From the NCBI GenBank assembly GCA_945901125.1, contig CAMDKD010000062.1, positions 1-7,012 on the forward strand: DNA of 7,012 nt, in the 5' to 3' direction. A program made the translations under genes and the position numbers. The DNA is from Bordetella parapertussis. GTDB taxonomy: Bacteria; Pseudomonadota; Gammaproteobacteria; Burkholderiales; Burkholderiaceae_C. Below are positions 6,197 to 7,012 of this stretch, piece after piece. Numbering within the stretch: position 1 is the first letter of the stretch; every line of letters begins with the position of its first letter. Below the pieces are notes generated by a model. It did no database searches. It saw only the letters and a program-made list of their open reading frames with translations, and was not told the origin of the DNA.

Positions 6197-6264
6197 GTGG
6201 ATGTTCGTTGGGCTGGATGCGAATCATCTTAAGCCATCTACCCCGACAAATCACTGACAAACTT

Positions 6265-7005
6265 TCAAACTAAGGCTATACCCGCAGCGAACCTGCCGCT
6301 GACCCCGTCACGCCGGTGCGAAAAAAAGCCGGGCTGCTGCAAAAAGGTGCACCAGGGGGCGCTGCTGTCGTTGCCCTGCACCTCTGTCAACCCGTGTTGA
6401 CGCAATAAGTGTCGGGCCAGCCAGGCCAGGTCAGCCATGAACTTGCCTGGCGCGGCGGCCTCTTTAAATCCCCCTGCCGCCAAGGGATCTGATGCGCAAA
6501 AAGCCTGCATAACCTCTGGTCCGACTTCAAAAGCCTGCGGTCCTATGCAAGGCCCCAGCCAAACGCGCAAGTCTTGCAGATCGCCGAATTCAGCCAGTTT
6601 GTTCAAAGTGGTTTGCAGCACGCCTGCGGCCAGTCCGCGCCAGCCGGCGTGGGCGGCGGCCACCACCCGTGCGCTGCGCAAGTAAAAAAGCACAGGCAGG
6701 CAGTCAGCCACCATGATGGTGCAGGCAAGGCCTGACTGTGTGCTCCAACAAGCGTCGGCTTGCAGCAACTGTCCTTCAGGCATTGAATCAATGCACACCA
6801 GCTCTGTGCCGTGAACCTGTTGCATGAACACCGGACGCGCACCCCATAAATGCGCTAAGCGCTGGCGGTTGATGGCCACCATGACCGGATCATCGCCGAC
6901 ATGGTCACCCAGATTCAGGCTGTCATAGGGCGCTACGGAGACGCCGCCGCTGCGGCCGCTGCAAAACAAGCGCGCGCCCGGCCAAAGAGGTAATTCAAGC
7001 TTCAA
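6265..7005 (-). CDS. pgeF: Peptidoglycan editing factor / laccase-domain purine nucleoside phosphorylase (YfiH family)
   Basis: The 246-residue protein belongs to the YfiH/PgeF (Cu-oxidase_4) family. In E. coli the member prevents misincorporation of L-Ser into the peptidoglycan stem; other members were shown to phosphorolyse purine nucleosides. The metal-site residues typical of the family are present: His65 (QQVHGTE), Cys102 (VADCLPVLF) and His119 (AAHAGWRGLAAGVL). Other conserved parts are YDSLNLGDHVGDDP (27-40), WLGPCIGPQAFEVG (149-162) and the C-terminal FFSHRRDGVSGR (227-238). The gene is almost complete, but its 5' end is at the window edge. The first usable codon is TTG at 7005, and the frame is still open to base 7012. 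The N-terminus aligns well with the E. coli protein start, so TTG may be real, or the start may lie a few codons outside. It precedes phaC by 68 bp on the same strand. Confidence 0.92.
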   Translation of the reverse strand: MKLELPLWPGARLFCSGRSGGVSVAPYDSLNLGDHVGDDPVMVAINRQRLAHLWGARPVFMQQVHGTELVCIDSMPEGQLLQADACWSTQSGLACTIMVADCLPVLFYLRSARVVAAAHAGWRGLAAGVLQTTLNKLAEFGDLQDLRVWLGPCIGPQAFEVGPEVMQAFCASDPLAAGGFKEAAAPGKFMADLAWLARHLLRQHGLTEVQGNDSSAPWCTFLQQPGFFSHRRDGVSGRFAAGIALV

Positions 7006-7012
7006 AGTCAGG

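Noticed and set aside
6197..6264. Promoter before phaC
   Set aside because: TAAGAT (6231-6226) resembles a -10 element, but no -35 with acceptable spacing and no sigma54-type GG/GC pair at the right distance could be found, so it is not listed as a feature.
1..7012. Mobile elements, CRISPR arrays, tRNA or rRNA genes
   Set aside because: No transposase-like frame, long terminal inverted repeat, regularly spaced repeat array, or cloverleaf or rRNA-like sequence was seen. Nearly all of the window is occupied by intact protein genes.

Overview
The window is one co-directional stretch of bacterial chromosome. Every supported gene is on the minus strand, so transcription runs from high to low coordinates. 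PhaC and PhaB closely resemble, from memory, the class I polyhydroxyalkanoate (PHA) enzymes of Cupriavidus-type bacteria. Together with the moderately high G+C and the pgeF-phaC order, this points to a betaproteobacterium, most likely Burkholderiales. I cannot place it more finely without a search.

In order of transcription: pgeF (6265-7005, laccase-domain peptidoglycan-editing/purine nucleoside phosphorylase family), then a 68 bp gap, then phaC (4607-6196, class I PHA synthase), phaB (3835-4572, acetoacetyl-CoA reductase) and a zinc-free MDR quinone-reductase-type oxidoreductase (2846-3838) whose ATG overlaps the phaB stop by 4 bp. A GC hairpin with a six-U tract (about 2785-2815) follows and probably ends this unit. 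Next come a BPL_N/glutamine-amidotransferase-fold protein (2125-2781), dusA (1076 to about 2080, tRNA-dihydrouridine synthase A, with no usable ATG start) and an EamA/DMT-type inner-membrane transporter (176-1072) only 3 bp after dusA. A very A+T-rich spacer (about 80-175) carries a good sigma70-type promoter. It leads into the first 26 codons of a secreted lipoprotein gene (1-79), which runs off the window edge.

The functional core is PHA synthesis. PhaB reduces acetoacetyl-CoA to (R)-3-hydroxybutyryl-CoA, and PhaC polymerises it. The ketothiolase gene phaA, which in the classical cluster lies between them, is absent; only 34 bp separate phaC and phaB, and the place downstream of phaB is taken by the MDR oxidoreductase. 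The remaining genes are housekeeping or of unknown role.

I found no mobile element, CRISPR array, tRNA or rRNA, and no convincing new multi-gene system. The observations most worth a check are the lipoprotein start at the edge, the phaCB-MDR arrangement, the terminator placed directly against the BPL_N start codon, and the non-ATG start of dusA.
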